Below, piece after piece: positions 18,901 through 28,552 of a DNA stretch of 64,000 nucleotides. Each line of letters opens with the position of its first letter. Position 1 is the first letter of the stretch. The DNA is from CAVPNY01 sp963706905 (lineage in GTDB: Bacteria; Chloroflexota; Anaerolineae; Anaerolineales; UBA4823), in NCBI GenBank assembly GCA_963706905.1, contig CAVPNY010000009.1, forward strand, positions 310,001-374,000, written 5' to 3'. Position numbers and translations under genes: made by a program. The notes under the pieces are model-generated. The model had not been told where the DNA came from and ran no database searches. It was given only the letters and a program-made list of their open reading frames with translations.

Positions 18901-20160
18901 ATGCGAACTCAAGGCCACGCTCAGGTCGTTTTCTGTGGCAGTGATGGCGATGATCTGGCTTAAGAAGGTCAGCTCACCCAGCCGGCGTTGGGTTTCCGCA
19001 AACAATCTGGCATTCTCGATGGCTATCGCCGCCTGGTTCGCCAGGGTTTTCAAAGTTTGCAAGTCATCCTGGTTGTAAGCGTACGGCTGGTAGCTCTGAC
19101 AGGAAAGCACGCCAAAGATCTTCCCACCCAGACGCATTGGCACAGCCAAGACGGAGCGCGATGACTCGGTATCGCCTGCGTGCACGATATCAATCTGTTC
19201 CAACTCATCCAGGTCGTTTACTAACAAGGGCTGACCGGTCGCAATCACGTGCCCACTCAGACCTCGTTCTGCTGGGATTGGCTCGGCAAATACGGGTTTA
19301 TCTTTCTCAACGAAGTATACCGGCTGGATGATCTGCCTGGCTTCATCCATCAGAGTTATCAGGAATGTCTCTGTAGCCATGAGCTGGGCAGCCGCCCGGT
19401 GAATGGCAGAATAGACCTCGTCGGGGATCAGGCTGGCGACAACTTCCTGGCTGACACGGGATAAGATAGAGAGCTGCTCAGCACGCCGGCGCATCGCTGC
19501 ATCTGCTCGCAAACGGTCAATTGCGGTAGCCAGTTGCCCGGCCAGGGTGGACAGCAATCGTTCATCGGCTTCGGTGAAAGCATCCACTTCAACTCTTTCG
19601 GCGTTGATCACCCCGATCACTCGCTCGCCGATCTTCAACGGCACACACAGTTCCGACCTAGTCCTGGGATCAATATTGAGATAATCGGGAGCCTGGCGAA
19701 CATCGGGTACGCGCAGCGCTTTCCCATGAGCCGCGACCTTTCCGCAAACACCTTCACCCAGACCAATCGACTGATACCGACGCGAGTCGGGGCTTTCCTT
19801 GTAAGAATAATGTGGATGCAAGCGGCTGAGTGACTCGTCTAGAATTAGCAACCCAAAATTGTCTGGATAAAGATTCTCACCAATGATCTGGGTCGCTCGC
19901 TCGATCAGGGTATCTTCATCAGTAGCTTCCGCTCCAGCGGTTGCCACAGCATGCAAGATAGTCAGCTCCTCAATTTGCCGTTGGAGTGGCTCATCCTTGC
20001 CTTGATTGGCTTCCTTAGGAGAATCCGGCGCGTTCTGGGCGCGGCCGGAACGCCTGGCCAAAAGACCCAACCCGCCCAATACCAGGCAGCCCAGTCCAAA
20101 GAGAAGAATTGAGGGAGAAATTAGCCAGAACATTTGGTTTTCAAAGACTAAAATACTCAT
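15996..20160 (-). CDS. Multi-GAF hybrid sensor histidine kinase, one frameshift
   Basis: About 1387 residues after repair. Order: one N-terminal membrane helix (FWLISPSILLFGLGCLVLGG), five consecutive GAF domains, a PAS domain (MDTVPEGMILLDN), HisKA with the phospho-His in AAGIAHDFNN, HATPase_c (N box FMNLAVNARDAS, G boxes KDSGEGIP and GQGTGLGLAQ), and a C-terminal receiver (LLLVEDD, acceptor Asp in VISDLVMPEMG). The first part stops with TGA at about 18892, while the +1 frame continues seamlessly as SELAHFLQAPEVVFALL inside the third GAF. It probably senses small ligands or redox and signals through its own receiver. The partner is unknown. Confidence 0.85.
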
Positions 20161-20279
20161 CTTGCATCATACTTATACTGCAAATTCCCCTGAAATGCAA
20201 ATAAACTTACCGATCTCTTGGGTCGATTAATTCTTCTTGTAATTGGCCAGGTTTATCCTGGGCAACGTGGTCATCTTCC

Positions 20280-20308
20280 TTGCTAGAGTTGCCCGGACAG
20301 TTTATGAT
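20280..20308 (+). promoter_or_regulatory. Promoter, leaderless nuclease-like gene
   Basis: TTGCTA (20280-20285), 17-bp spacer, TATGAT (20303-20308), then 6 nt to the ATG at 20315. The position of the box excludes the longer upstream start at 20243. Confidence 0.65.
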
Positions 20309-20314
20309 TCACAT

Positions 20315-21028
20315 ATGCCATCCGGAGATGCCAACCCAATCCCTACGCCAAGCATCGGCCTGTTACGCGAGACCTCCCTGCACGCCGCTTTGAAGACCTG
20401 GTATGCCCAGGAGGGCGACCGGATAGAAGTCCTTCAGGATGGTTATGTTATCGATATCGTCCGGGACAGGTTGTTGATCGAGATTCAAACGCGCAGTTTT
20501 TCCAGCCTGAAATCAAAACTGGCGCGCCTGACGCGAGATTATCACGTCCACCTGGTTTACCCGATCGCGCAGGAGAAATGGGTGGTACGGGTTTCGCAGG
20601 ATGGGAGTACAACGCTCGCCCGGAGGCGCTCACCAAAGCGCGGCCGGTTGGAGCATTTATTCAAAGAGCTGGTATATTTTCCTGCCCTGATCAAAGATCC
20701 AAATTTCTCAATCGAAGTCTTGCTCACTCAGGAGGAGGAGATCTGGAAAGATGATGGCAAGGGCAGCTGGCGGCGAAAAGGCTGGAGCATTGCCAATCGC
20801 CGCTTGCTCGGAGTTTTAGACAGGGTGACCCTAACTAATCCGCAGGATTTCCGGGATTTGCTCCCCACCGATCTACCTACTCCGTTTACCACGCAAGATT
20901 TAGCCCACACGATGGCGCTGCCGCGTCCCCTGGCTCAGAGGATGGCTTATTGTTTACGAGAAATGGAAGTAATAGAATTGGTTGAGAAGCAGAAAACAGG
21001 TTGGCTATATATTAAACAAGAGAGATGA
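20315..21028 (+). CDS. Putative PD-(D/E)XK nuclease-like protein with winged-helix tail
   Basis: 237 residues, no named family recognised. The N-terminal half carries VIDIVRDRLLIEIQTRSF, which fits a PD-(D/E)XK core (Asp of VIDI, then E-x-Q), with an upstream Glu in a helix (YAQEGDRIEV). The downstream strand HLVYPIA supports the same fold. The C-terminal half (about 150-237) looks like a winged helix (FTTQDLAHTMALPRPLAQRMAYCL). It lies 121 bp upstream of polX in the same direction, hinting at DNA repair. The nuclease assignment is inference from motif spacing only. Confidence 0.55.
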   Translation: MPSGDANPIPTPSIGLLRETSLHAALKTWYAQEGDRIEVLQDGYVIDIVRDRLLIEIQTRSFSSLKSKLARLTRDYHVHLVYPIAQEKWVVRVSQDGSTTLARRRSPKRGRLEHLFKELVYFPALIKDPNFSIEVLLTQEEEIWKDDGKGSWRRKGWSIANRRLLGVLDRVTLTNPQDFRDLLPTDLPTPFTTQDLAHTMALPRPLAQRMAYCLREMEVIELVEKQKTGWLYIKQER

Positions 21029-21136
21029 AAGATTGAAGAGCAGTCATAGCTCCTCCCATGTATGTGCAGTAAACCATTTCTGAATAAACAAGAGTAATTA
21101 TGTCCGTTAATCAAAAGCATCTGGTCTTCAACGTGG

Positions 21137-21142
21137 TATGAT
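21137..21142 (+). promoter_or_regulatory. -10 box, leaderless polX
   Basis: TATGAT 7 nt before the ATG at 21150. The upstream in-frame ATG at 21138 lies inside the box, so it is unlikely to be the start. Confidence 0.55.
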
Positions 21143-21149
21143 ATGGCCT

Positions 21150-22889
21150 ATGCCAGCCGAGAGATATTCAAATCAACAGCTAGCGGAGATATTTCAAACG
21201 ATCGGTAACTTGCTTGAGATCAAGGGTGAGGTGATCTACAAGATCCTGGCCTATCGAAAAGCTGCCGACAGCCTGAGCGTGCTAAGCCGAGGTGCCTATG
21301 ACTACTGGCAAGAAGGTAAGTTGACCGAAATCGATGGGGTGGGCAAGGCGATCGCTGAGAAGATCAACGAACTATTCACCACTGGCAGGCTCGAATTCCT
21401 GGACAAGCTGACCGCCGAGGTGCCCGCCAGCCTGGCTGAACTGTTGCAGGTGCCTGACCTGGGACCAAAAAAGATCGCCCTGTTTTGGCGGGAGCTGGGC
21501 ATCATTGACCTGAGCGGATTGGAAGCGGCGGCCCGGACTGGTAAGCTACGGTCGCTGCCGGGAATGGGCGAGAAATCTGAGGCCAAGATCATCGCTGGGA
21601 TCGAGTCGCTCTCGCGGCGCACCACGCGTACCCCCCTGGGAAAAGCCTGGCCGGCTGCCCTGCAGATGCTGGAGATCCTGCGCACCGCACCGGGGGTGGT
21701 CGCGGCGGAGGCCGCCGGCAGCCTGCGCCGCATGCGCGAGACAGTTGGCGATATAGATCTACTGGTGGCTGCCAAAAACTCCGCTCCGGTGATGCAGGCC
21801 TTCACCAAACTGCCAGGCGTCTTCCGCGTGCCGGGCAGTGGCGAGACCAAGTCCAGCGTTGAATTTAACGACGGATTACGCGCCCAGCTATGGGTGCATC
21901 CACCTGAGCGCTTCGGCACCGCCTTGCAGTACGCCACCGGATCGAAAGACCACAATGTGCGACTGCGCGAGCTGGCCCTCAAGCAGAAACTATCCCTCTC
22001 TGACCAGGCTTTTACACGGGAGGATGGCAGCGAGCTGCTGTGCTCAACAGAAGAAGAAGTCTACACGACCCTCGGGCTGCCCTGGATACCGCCCGAGCTG
22101 CGTGAGGATCGCGGTGAAGTGCAGGCAGCCCGGACCGGGAAGCTACCAAGCTTGATCGGGATGGGTGATTTGGGTGCTGAGCTACACTCACATTCCACCT
22201 GGAGCGACGGGCGGTACACGATCAAGCAGATGGCTGAGGCAGCCCGTGAGCGCGGCCTGCGTGTCCTGGCGATCACCGACCACACCCCCAGCCTGGGCAT
22301 CACGCGCGGTATGACCACCGAGGCGCTCCGTGAGCAGCGCCTCGAGATCGATGCGGTTCAAAAGGAATTGGGTGATTCGATCTTGATCCTGCAGGGCGCA
22401 GAGGTAGAGATCCGTGCCGACGGTACATTAGATTATCCTGACGAGGTCCTGGCCACACTGGATATCGCCATTGCATCCTTGCATGTCAGTCTGCGCCAGC
22501 CGCGCGAGCAAGCCACTCAGCGCCTGCTGAATGCCATCCGCAACCCGCACATCGACCTGATCGGTCACCCCACCGGACGCATAATCCCCAATCGGGAGGG
22601 GGCTGACCTGGACATGGAGGTGATCTTTGCAGCGGCTGCCGAGAGCGGGGTGGCGCTGGAGATCAACGCCTACCCGGACCGATTAGACCTTAACGACATC
22701 CACGCCCGGCGGGCGATTGAGCTGGGCATCCCACTCAGTATCAACACCGACGCCCATTCACCCAAGGATTTGGATATGCTTTTCTATGGTGTGGCTACCG
22801 CCCGGCGGGGCTGGGTCGAAGCCCGCCAGGTGATCAATACCTGGAAGCCCGAGCACTTGTTAGAATGGCTACGCGGGCGCGGGAAATAA
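21150..22889 (+). CDS. polX: Family X DNA polymerase with PHP domain
   Basis: 579 residues. An N-terminal helix-hairpin-helix and polymerase beta-like part (about 1-325) has the catalytic VGDIDLLV carboxylates and a TGSKDHNVRLRELA block. The PHP domain (about 335-575) opens with LHSHSTWSDG and ends with INTDAHSPKDL, both metal-binding motifs. Bacterial PolX fills short gaps in base-excision and alkylation repair; the PHP domain supplies 3'-5' exonuclease/AP-endonuclease activity. The start at 21150 gives MPAERYSNQQLAEIF, typical of the family. Confidence 0.93.
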   Translation: MPAERYSNQQLAEIFQTIGNLLEIKGEVIYKILAYRKAADSLSVLSRGAYDYWQEGKLTEIDGVGKAIAEKINELFTTGRLEFLDKLTAEVPASLAELLQVPDLGPKKIALFWRELGIIDLSGLEAAARTGKLRSLPGMGEKSEAKIIAGIESLSRRTTRTPLGKAWPAALQMLEILRTAPGVVAAEAAGSLRRMRETVGDIDLLVAAKNSAPVMQAFTKLPGVFRVPGSGETKSSVEFNDGLRAQLWVHPPERFGTALQYATGSKDHNVRLRELALKQKLSLSDQAFTREDGSELLCSTEEEVYTTLGLPWIPPELREDRGEVQAARTGKLPSLIGMGDLGAELHSHSTWSDGRYTIKQMAEAARERGLRVLAITDHTPSLGITRGMTTEALREQRLEIDAVQKELGDSILILQGAEVEIRADGTLDYPDEVLATLDIAIASLHVSLRQPREQATQRLLNAIRNPHIDLIGHPTGRIIPNREGADLDMEVIFAAAAESGVALEINAYPDRLDLNDIHARRAIELGIPLSINTDAHSPKDLDMLFYGVATARRGWVEARQVINTWKPEHLLEWLRGRGK

Positions 22890-23069
22890 CAGGTCAATAT
22901 TTCATTAAGGCGTAAAAGTTATAACCTGACTGAAGGGGGCAAGCTGATTAGGTCGGGGTGATCCAGCCACCAGATAAAAGTACCTCCTTCAGAACTCTCG
23001 AAATTGGGTAAAGTCTATCGAGTTTATGCTAATTTAAATAACAAAAAGATTAAAAGAATTATGAAGAAA

Positions 23070-24161
23070 TCACAAACCTGCTTCTATCCATCCCTGCTGC
23101 ACAGCGTGGCGCGCCATCTCCTGGGTATCCACGGTGAGCAGGAAAACGCTGCCGGATGCAACAATCTCATCCCCCACCCGGCGCATTATTTCATCCCGTT
23201 TCCAACTCCGGCTGACGTTGCGGATATACACTCCTAAGATTCGCCCCGGGTAACCCTGGGTAATATCCCGGTAGATCTGCAGATCATCCTGACCGCTGTC
23301 GCCGATCAGCAGAAAAGGTAGACCAGGTAACATATCCAGGATCATGCGGATAGCGCCGAGCTTGTGCTGGTGGTGACTGGTCGGCAAGAATTCCAGCTCG
23401 GTAATCCCCCAGTCTCTCAAGGAAACCATTGGTCCCAAGGGGATGCCCTGTATCTGGATGAACTCCAACAGCAGGTCATATAGATTCCAGGGAGAAGAAG
23501 ACACATAGAACAGGGGGTTGACCGGCACGCCCACTGTCCCTTGCTGTAAAGCCCGATAGAAGGATGGCACACCAGGAAATGCCTGGCGAGTACGGGCGTT
23601 GTGCAAGAACATGGTCAGCCCCATGTGCAGCGGGTTGGTGGCATGGGTGATCAGGATGGTATCATCGATATCGCTGATCACCCCATATTGGGCTCGGGGT
23701 TCGATCGAAAGCACCTGACCCTTAGCCTGCACTGACAAACTGCCCGGCAGGCGCGGCGCCAGAAGCTCCAGATCAACAACCTGCCAGGCTGGCTCGGTTG
23801 GAAGGGACGTAGGCAAGTCCAAACGCACATCGAAGAATCCTTCCCCATCCGTCGTTGCCTCGACCTCCACAGAATGGTAACTTGCCCGCAGGCGCGCCCC
23901 AGGGATTTCATTGCTCTGGATGCGCCGGAACATATTCGCCAGATTGTCCCACAAATTATCCTCCTGCCTGGATGGAAGGATATTTTTATTTTCCAGAACC
24001 CGCCCCTTAAGGTAAATAAACCCGGAGGCACCGAAACCCAGGTAAGGCGTGATCACCAGCTCGCCTTTGCGAACAAGTTCTCCCTTCGACCCGTAGTGAA
24101 CGCGGTCGAATTTTTCATCCAACCAGTTTAAGAGGCGGGCAACCGTTTTTTGCCAATCCAT
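23070..24161 (-). CDS. App1-like phosphatase (DUF2183)
   Basis: 363 residues from ATG 24161 (an upstream ATG at 24218 is possible). The HAD-like catalytic motif VISDIDDTI sits mid-protein, followed by YVSSSPWNLYDLL, GPMVSLRDWG and LLIGDSGQDDLQIY, which define the App1 phosphatidate phosphatase domain of yeast and its bacterial homologues. The N-terminal beta-rich part (about 1-150) is usual for bacterial members. No signal peptide is evident, so it is probably cytoplasmic. It is divergent from the PH-domain gene. Confidence 0.85.
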   Translation of the reverse strand: MDWQKTVARLLNWLDEKFDRVHYGSKGELVRKGELVITPYLGFGASGFIYLKGRVLENKNILPSRQEDNLWDNLANMFRRIQSNEIPGARLRASYHSVEVEATTDGEGFFDVRLDLPTSLPTEPAWQVVDLELLAPRLPGSLSVQAKGQVLSIEPRAQYGVISDIDDTILITHATNPLHMGLTMFLHNARTRQAFPGVPSFYRALQQGTVGVPVNPLFYVSSSPWNLYDLLLEFIQIQGIPLGPMVSLRDWGITELEFLPTSHHQHKLGAIRMILDMLPGLPFLLIGDSGQDDLQIYRDITQGYPGRILGVYIRNVSRSWKRDEIMRRVGDEIVASGSVFLLTVDTQEMARHAVQQGWIEAGL

Positions 24162-24264
24162 TTCGAAAAAGGCGGTCTCCCAAATGAACTGATGAAAAAT
24201 ATTTCGTACTATAATCATTGTTGAAGCAAAACAATCCCCTAAATTCTACCCCAGGAGGACAGCT

Positions 24265-24906
24265 ATGGCCAAAGGATACGTAGAAAGCATGCTTGGAGAA
24301 ACTGAAAGACCCTTGCTGGTGTGTCGCCAGCACTGGTTTAACTTGATCACCTCCATCTTGCTCGAAATCATTATCATCATCCTGCTGATCGTGATCACCG
24401 CCGTAGCTGCTTCCGCGTTCTCAGCCTTCGTTGGCCTCATCGCGGCGGTCGGCGCTCTCCTGTTGTTGTTCCCAATCGGGACAATGATCCGAGATATCCT
24501 AAATTGGATGAACCTGCAGTATATCGTCACGAACCGGCGGGTTATGCAAATCAATGGGGTGATCAACAAGAACGTGATCGACTCCTCGCTGGAAAAAGTC
24601 AACGATATCCATTTGAGCCAATCTGCGTGGGGGCGACTGTTCAACTTCGGCGATGTGGAAATCCTGACTGCCAGTGAGCTGGGTGTAAACCTCTTCCGGC
24701 GCATCCAGGACCCCATCCGTTTCAAGACCACCATGCTCAACGCCAAAGAAAACATGGATAGTGATGATGACCGGCGCGTACCCCGGGCAAAACCAGCTAC
24801 CGATGTGCCATCCTTGATCGCCAGCCTGGAGCAGTTACGCCAGCAAGGCGTCCTGACCGAAGAAGAATTCCAGCAAAAGAAGACTGATTTGCTGGCGCGC
24901 ATGTGA
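24265..24906 (+). CDS. Membrane protein with bacterial PH domain and SHOCT tail
   Basis: 213 residues. Two hydrophobic helices (about 33-53 and 58-78) precede a YdbS-type bPH domain with NRRVMQINGVINKN and the block INDIHLSQSAWGRLFNFGDV-like pattern. The C-terminal 30 residues (EQLRQQGVLTEEEFQQKK) are a SHOCT motif, often an oligomerisation module. AGGAGG lies 7 nt before the ATG, and a TATAAT (24210-24215) may be its -10 box. Its function is unknown; such proteins often sit at membranes as regulators. Confidence 0.8.
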   Translation: MAKGYVESMLGETERPLLVCRQHWFNLITSILLEIIIIILLIVITAVAASAFSAFVGLIAAVGALLLLFPIGTMIRDILNWMNLQYIVTNRRVMQINGVINKNVIDSSLEKVNDIHLSQSAWGRLFNFGDVEILTASELGVNLFRRIQDPIRFKTTMLNAKENMDSDDDRRVPRAKPATDVPSLIASLEQLRQQGVLTEEEFQQKKTDLLARM

Positions 24907-24915
24907 TTTAACCCC

Positions 24916-26103
24916 GTGACCGAGTTCTTTCCTTACGAAAACTTGACCTGGCCCGAGGTGAATGATCTACCCCGGGATACGCCACTGGTGCTCCCCCTGG
25001 GAGCTGGCTACCCGCTGGATCGCCTGGCAAGCGCATTAGGAGGCCCAGATCGCGCCGGTTTGCTTCCTCCCATGCCCTTTGGCTGGCCTGGGAGCGGGCT
25101 GCAAGTTCCGGGACCTACGCTGGCGGCGTATGTGGCTAACCTGATCGACAGTCTGCAAGACGATGGCTTTTCACAAGTCTACGCGCTGACGCCACAGGGG
25201 CTCAATTGGGCCATCTGGGACGGGGGAGCAGGCAGGCAGATGCGGCGCATCGCCCTGCCACAGGAGAAGACATCAGAAAACGCCGAAATTTTCGGGAGTC
25301 TGGCCAAGCATGCGCCAGGCGAAGACCGTAATAAGGTAGTGATCATCCCTATCGGGCACACCGAGCAGCACGGCTACCATCTGCCGCTCTCTACAGACAC
25401 CCTAATCATCGACGCGATCGCGCAGGGGATTGTCGAAGCCACGCCAGACCAGGCAACGCGCCTGCCAGTCATGCCCTATGGAGTCAGCACTCATCGCCAG
25501 GCTTTTGCAGGGACACTCAATGCCGGCGGACGGGCATTTGAGGATTTTTGGGTGTGCGCCATCGACACGCTGGTAAACCAGGACTTCGATCGCATGTACC
25601 TGATTAGCGGTCACGGCGGCAATAGCTCCTTCCTGGTCAACGTGATCAAGTATGCCGGCGAGCGCCACCGGCGCATCTTCTGCGCCACCGCCTGGCTGTA
25701 TCTATCCGGCCCGCAAGGAATCGCAGCACTCCAAACTCGGCGCCGCTCGGATATCGGTGGCATGGGGCATGCCTGCGAACTGGAGACCGCCCTGATCCTA
25801 CATCTACATCCAGAACTGGTGCATATGCAACGCGCCGTGGATGAGACGGATTTTGTAGCCACGCCGGCTTATTATATGGATTGGGTGGAAGGTGGGGCGC
25901 TGGTAGCCAATCCTCCCTGGGATGATGACACCAAGACTGGAGCTTACGGGGCAGGCAGCCTGGCAACGACCGAGAACGGGAAATTCTGGCTGGAGGCCGC
26001 AGTGGCTGAGAAGGTCAGCCATGTGGCCGAGATCCACACCCAACACACGCTAAGAGAAGCCCGGCGGGAAAGTGGCTTCGGTCTATGGGGATTACGGCGA
26101 TAA
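24916..26103 (+). CDS. Creatininase-family amidohydrolase with extended N-terminus
   Basis: 395 residues from GTG 24916, 9 bp after the PH-domain gene. The creatininase domain starts near residue 135 with IPIGHTEQHGYHLPLSTD (metal ligands Glu, His, Asp), then GGRAFEDFW, ISGHGGNSSF and the acidic GHACELETA ligand region. The first 110 residues carry LTWPEVNDLP and LVLPLGAGYPLDRL, which read like a degenerate copy of the same domain lacking metal ligands. Family members hydrolyse cyclic amides or formamides, for example in creatinine or cofactor metabolism; the substrate is unknown. Confidence 0.82.
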   Translation: MTEFFPYENLTWPEVNDLPRDTPLVLPLGAGYPLDRLASALGGPDRAGLLPPMPFGWPGSGLQVPGPTLAAYVANLIDSLQDDGFSQVYALTPQGLNWAIWDGGAGRQMRRIALPQEKTSENAEIFGSLAKHAPGEDRNKVVIIPIGHTEQHGYHLPLSTDTLIIDAIAQGIVEATPDQATRLPVMPYGVSTHRQAFAGTLNAGGRAFEDFWVCAIDTLVNQDFDRMYLISGHGGNSSFLVNVIKYAGERHRRIFCATAWLYLSGPQGIAALQTRRRSDIGGMGHACELETALILHLHPELVHMQRAVDETDFVATPAYYMDWVEGGALVANPPWDDDTKTGAYGAGSLATTENGKFWLEAAVAEKVSHVAEIHTQHTLREARRESGFGLWGLRR

Positions 26104-26139
26104 GTGGGTCACACGGTTCCGGGTGATTTCCGGTCGTCA

Positions 26140-27264
26140 TCAATTTTCCAGATAATACGTGTGGTATTGGTTCTCGCAGGGATTGCCCCAGGCGAGGTGC
26201 ATGGCGCGCGAAGTCAGGTCTATGACCAGGGCATTGATCGTCTTCTCGCGATCCAGAGAAGTTTGTAACTCATCAGCGTGGTAGCAGATAGAATTTGGAT
26301 AATTGATGTGGTCGCGCTGAATTGCCTGGAGCGACTTGACGGTATGCAAGGGAGCGCCTCTCAGCAAGCGTAGAGCCCGGAAATAGCGCACCCGCGTACC
26401 GATCAGCTCATCCGGTTCGCTCTCGATGGCCTGCATTTGGGGGTCCAGATAATGGTTGGTGTGCACCAGGTAACCATCTTCGGCGTATAGAATGGCAAAG
26501 CGGCACGCTGAGACTTCTACATTGTACAGTTCGCCACTCTCGTGGGCCAGCAGGTGGTTATATCCGGCTGCCCGGTGAGACACGAGCATATGGCTGATGG
26601 CCTCAGCTGGGGTATTTGCGGCCAACACAGCCCGTGAGACAAACACACGCGGGATGCCAATGCGCGAATCGTTGGGGTAGACCGAGTCGCAACACTGGGC
26701 AATACCTGCCCCATTGAAACCAATATTGGGCAACAAACCACCGTAGGTCATCGCCAGAAAAGGCGGTTCGTCGTCTGGCTCTGCGTGAACCACAATCACA
26801 TCTATTTCATCCTCTGGAAGCCAATCTTCATTATGAGCGAGCAGCACATGTCCATCCGCAGTGCGCTCATCATTGACCGCCATGGATGTACACTTGGTCA
26901 GATGAAGGGCATCCATAGTGACCGCTTCCATGGCATTGAGCACCGCCAGATCATCGAACTCCACATCGGCTCCCTCAGCAATGCCGAGTAGTTCTTCAAC
27001 ATAGCGTGGGTAGCGTTCCTGGACGAATGGAATGTACTTGCGAGCCTGGATGCGCGCCCCTTCCCAGTTCAACTGCAAATCATCATAAGCTGCATCGATC
27101 AGATTACGGGCATTTTGGAGGCTGTGCTGAACCTGGCTCGTGCAGGCTTCACCAAGCTGGCGTCCCATCTGGCGGTGCGAACCGCTGATCTTGACCAATA
27201 GTGGTGGAGAGTTATGGATTTCAGTTGAGACTGCAATTTTTGTCAATGGTTTCTCTGTAGTCAT
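26140..27264 (-). CDS. C45-family N-terminal nucleophile acyltransferase/hydrolase
   Basis: 374 residues related to acyl-CoA:6-aminopenicillanate acyltransferase. Those enzymes cleave themselves before a Cys that becomes the nucleophile; here TKCTSMAVN is the matching site (Cys near residue 134), followed by the typical GHVLLAHNEDWLPE. The domain downstream (GLLPNIGFNGAGIA, SHRAAGYNHLLAHESGELYNVE) is collinear with the family. There is no signal peptide. It converges on the creatininase gene. The substrate is unknown, probably an N-acylated amino acid or peptide. Confidence 0.85.
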   Translation of the reverse strand: MTTEKPLTKIAVSTEIHNSPPLLVKISGSHRQMGRQLGEACTSQVQHSLQNARNLIDAAYDDLQLNWEGARIQARKYIPFVQERYPRYVEELLGIAEGADVEFDDLAVLNAMEAVTMDALHLTKCTSMAVNDERTADGHVLLAHNEDWLPEDEIDVIVVHAEPDDEPPFLAMTYGGLLPNIGFNGAGIAQCCDSVYPNDSRIGIPRVFVSRAVLAANTPAEAISHMLVSHRAAGYNHLLAHESGELYNVEVSACRFAILYAEDGYLVHTNHYLDPQMQAIESEPDELIGTRVRYFRALRLLRGAPLHTVKSLQAIQRDHINYPNSICYHADELQTSLDREKTINALVIDLTSRAMHLAWGNPCENQYHTYYLEN

Positions 27265-27600
27265 GGCTATTCCCTAACTGATCTTTGTAAGCAAATTGAG
27301 AGCATTGGGAGGTGTTTGGGCAGGCATAGCCTCATAAATTATGGAACAGACAATGCTCAAATAAAATAAGTCCTCTTGATCATAAAAGAAAGTTACCCGT
27401 ATGATTGGTTAAGACTTTTATACCATTATCCTCGAAAGCGAATTTCCAGGCAAGACCTTTATTGCCAGGGAACTATAAGGGCTGTAATCCCGTTTTATAA
27501 TTATAGAAACTACTCCGTTGAGTGTGAAATTGTCTTACTATCATTAACATTCCTTTCAATCTAACCAAGCGCGCTGCTTACAATAAGGAAATTTTAACCT
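27265..27600 (+). other. Intergenic region without a recognised gene
   Basis: About 336 bp, AT-richer than its surroundings. The only ORF of note (27376-27564) has a composition unlike a real protein and no ribosome-binding site. Near the right end TACAAT (27579-27584) and AAGGAA (27585-27590) may serve the lipoprotein gene at 27601. Confidence 0.5.
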
Positions 27601-28530
27601 ATGCGCATCCATATTGTCGTCATAAAAATCTTCACCGGGCTGACAGCCCTGGTCCTGGCTGGGTGCAGCCTATCAGCCCCTCCCACGCCTGCGACCCAGG
27701 ATCCCGCTCCCGCTTATACCGCCGCCGCGCAGACTATCATCGCCCAACTGACCCAGGCTGCCCTTACGGCGACAGATGCTGCGCCGCCTGTTGACCACAC
27801 AGATACGCCGGCTGGAGGCAACCCGCTCAAAACTCCTGCCCAGACCGCGGAGATTACGACGCCAACAGCCACAGCCCCTGCCCCAACCGCGACTGCCACG
27901 GCAGCCAGCCCTACCCCGCCACCCAGCGCCACCCCATCTCTGCCGTCCACTGATCCTCTCCTGTATTTAGGAGAACCCGATTTCTACGAACCATTTGACT
28001 CTGATGCCAATTGGTCCCTTTACCAGGACGACCATGTATCTTTCGAGGTCGACAACGGACAGTTGGCAATGACCGCATTCAATCCGGACTACTGGGACGG
28101 CTGGACGCTATCCTGGCCGACGATCAGCGACTTTTACCTCGAGATGATCGCCACACCCCAGACTTGCTCTGGTATGGATAGCTACGGAATGGTGGTACGT
28201 GCCCAGAATTCCGACGAGGGCTATCTGGGCTACCTGTACGGCGTCACCTGCGATGGTCGCTACTCCCTGCGTCGCTGGAACGGCTCTAACTATGTGACCA
28301 TCGTGGACTGGACAGAGAGCGAATCCATTCACAAGGGCGCTGACCAGGGCAACCGCATTGGGTTGATGGCAGACGGGAAGAAGCTTTCCTTATACGCCAA
28401 CGGAGTATTAATGAAGGAAATCAGCGATGATACCCACCTGTCAGGCAAATTCGGCGTCTACGTCGGCTCGGTGAGAACACCCGACTTCACGGTCCTGGTA
28501 GATGAGATGGCTTATTGGGAGTTGCCCTAA
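27601..28530 (+). CDS. Lipoprotein with Thr/Pro/Ala linker and concanavalin-like domain
   Basis: 309 residues. A signal peptide ends in the lipobox VLAGC (Cys at residue 22), so the protein should be tethered outside the membrane. Residues about 23-120 are a low-complexity Ala/Thr/Pro linker. The C-terminal 190 residues (from FYEPFDSDANWSLY to VLVDEMAYWELP) look like a beta-sandwich of the kind found in LamG or DUF1080 proteins, suited to carbohydrate binding. No catalytic residues are recognised. The gene stands alone. Confidence 0.75.
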   Translation: MRIHIVVIKIFTGLTALVLAGCSLSAPPTPATQDPAPAYTAAAQTIIAQLTQAALTATDAAPPVDHTDTPAGGNPLKTPAQTAEITTPTATAPAPTATATAASPTPPPSATPSLPSTDPLLYLGEPDFYEPFDSDANWSLYQDDHVSFEVDNGQLAMTAFNPDYWDGWTLSWPTISDFYLEMIATPQTCSGMDSYGMVVRAQNSDEGYLGYLYGVTCDGRYSLRRWNGSNYVTIVDWTESESIHKGADQGNRIGLMADGKKLSLYANGVLMKEISDDTHLSGKFGVYVGSVRTPDFTVLVDEMAYWELP

Positions 28531-28552
28531 CTATTCCACCTCACCAGAAAAG

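Noticed and set aside
22930..22990. CTGAAGG/CCTTCAG inverted repeat after polX
   Set aside because: The loop is close to 50 nt and no T tract follows; not a convincing terminator.
27376..27564. 62-codon ORF in the 336-bp gap
   Set aside because: No start signal, no homology recognised; treated as noise.
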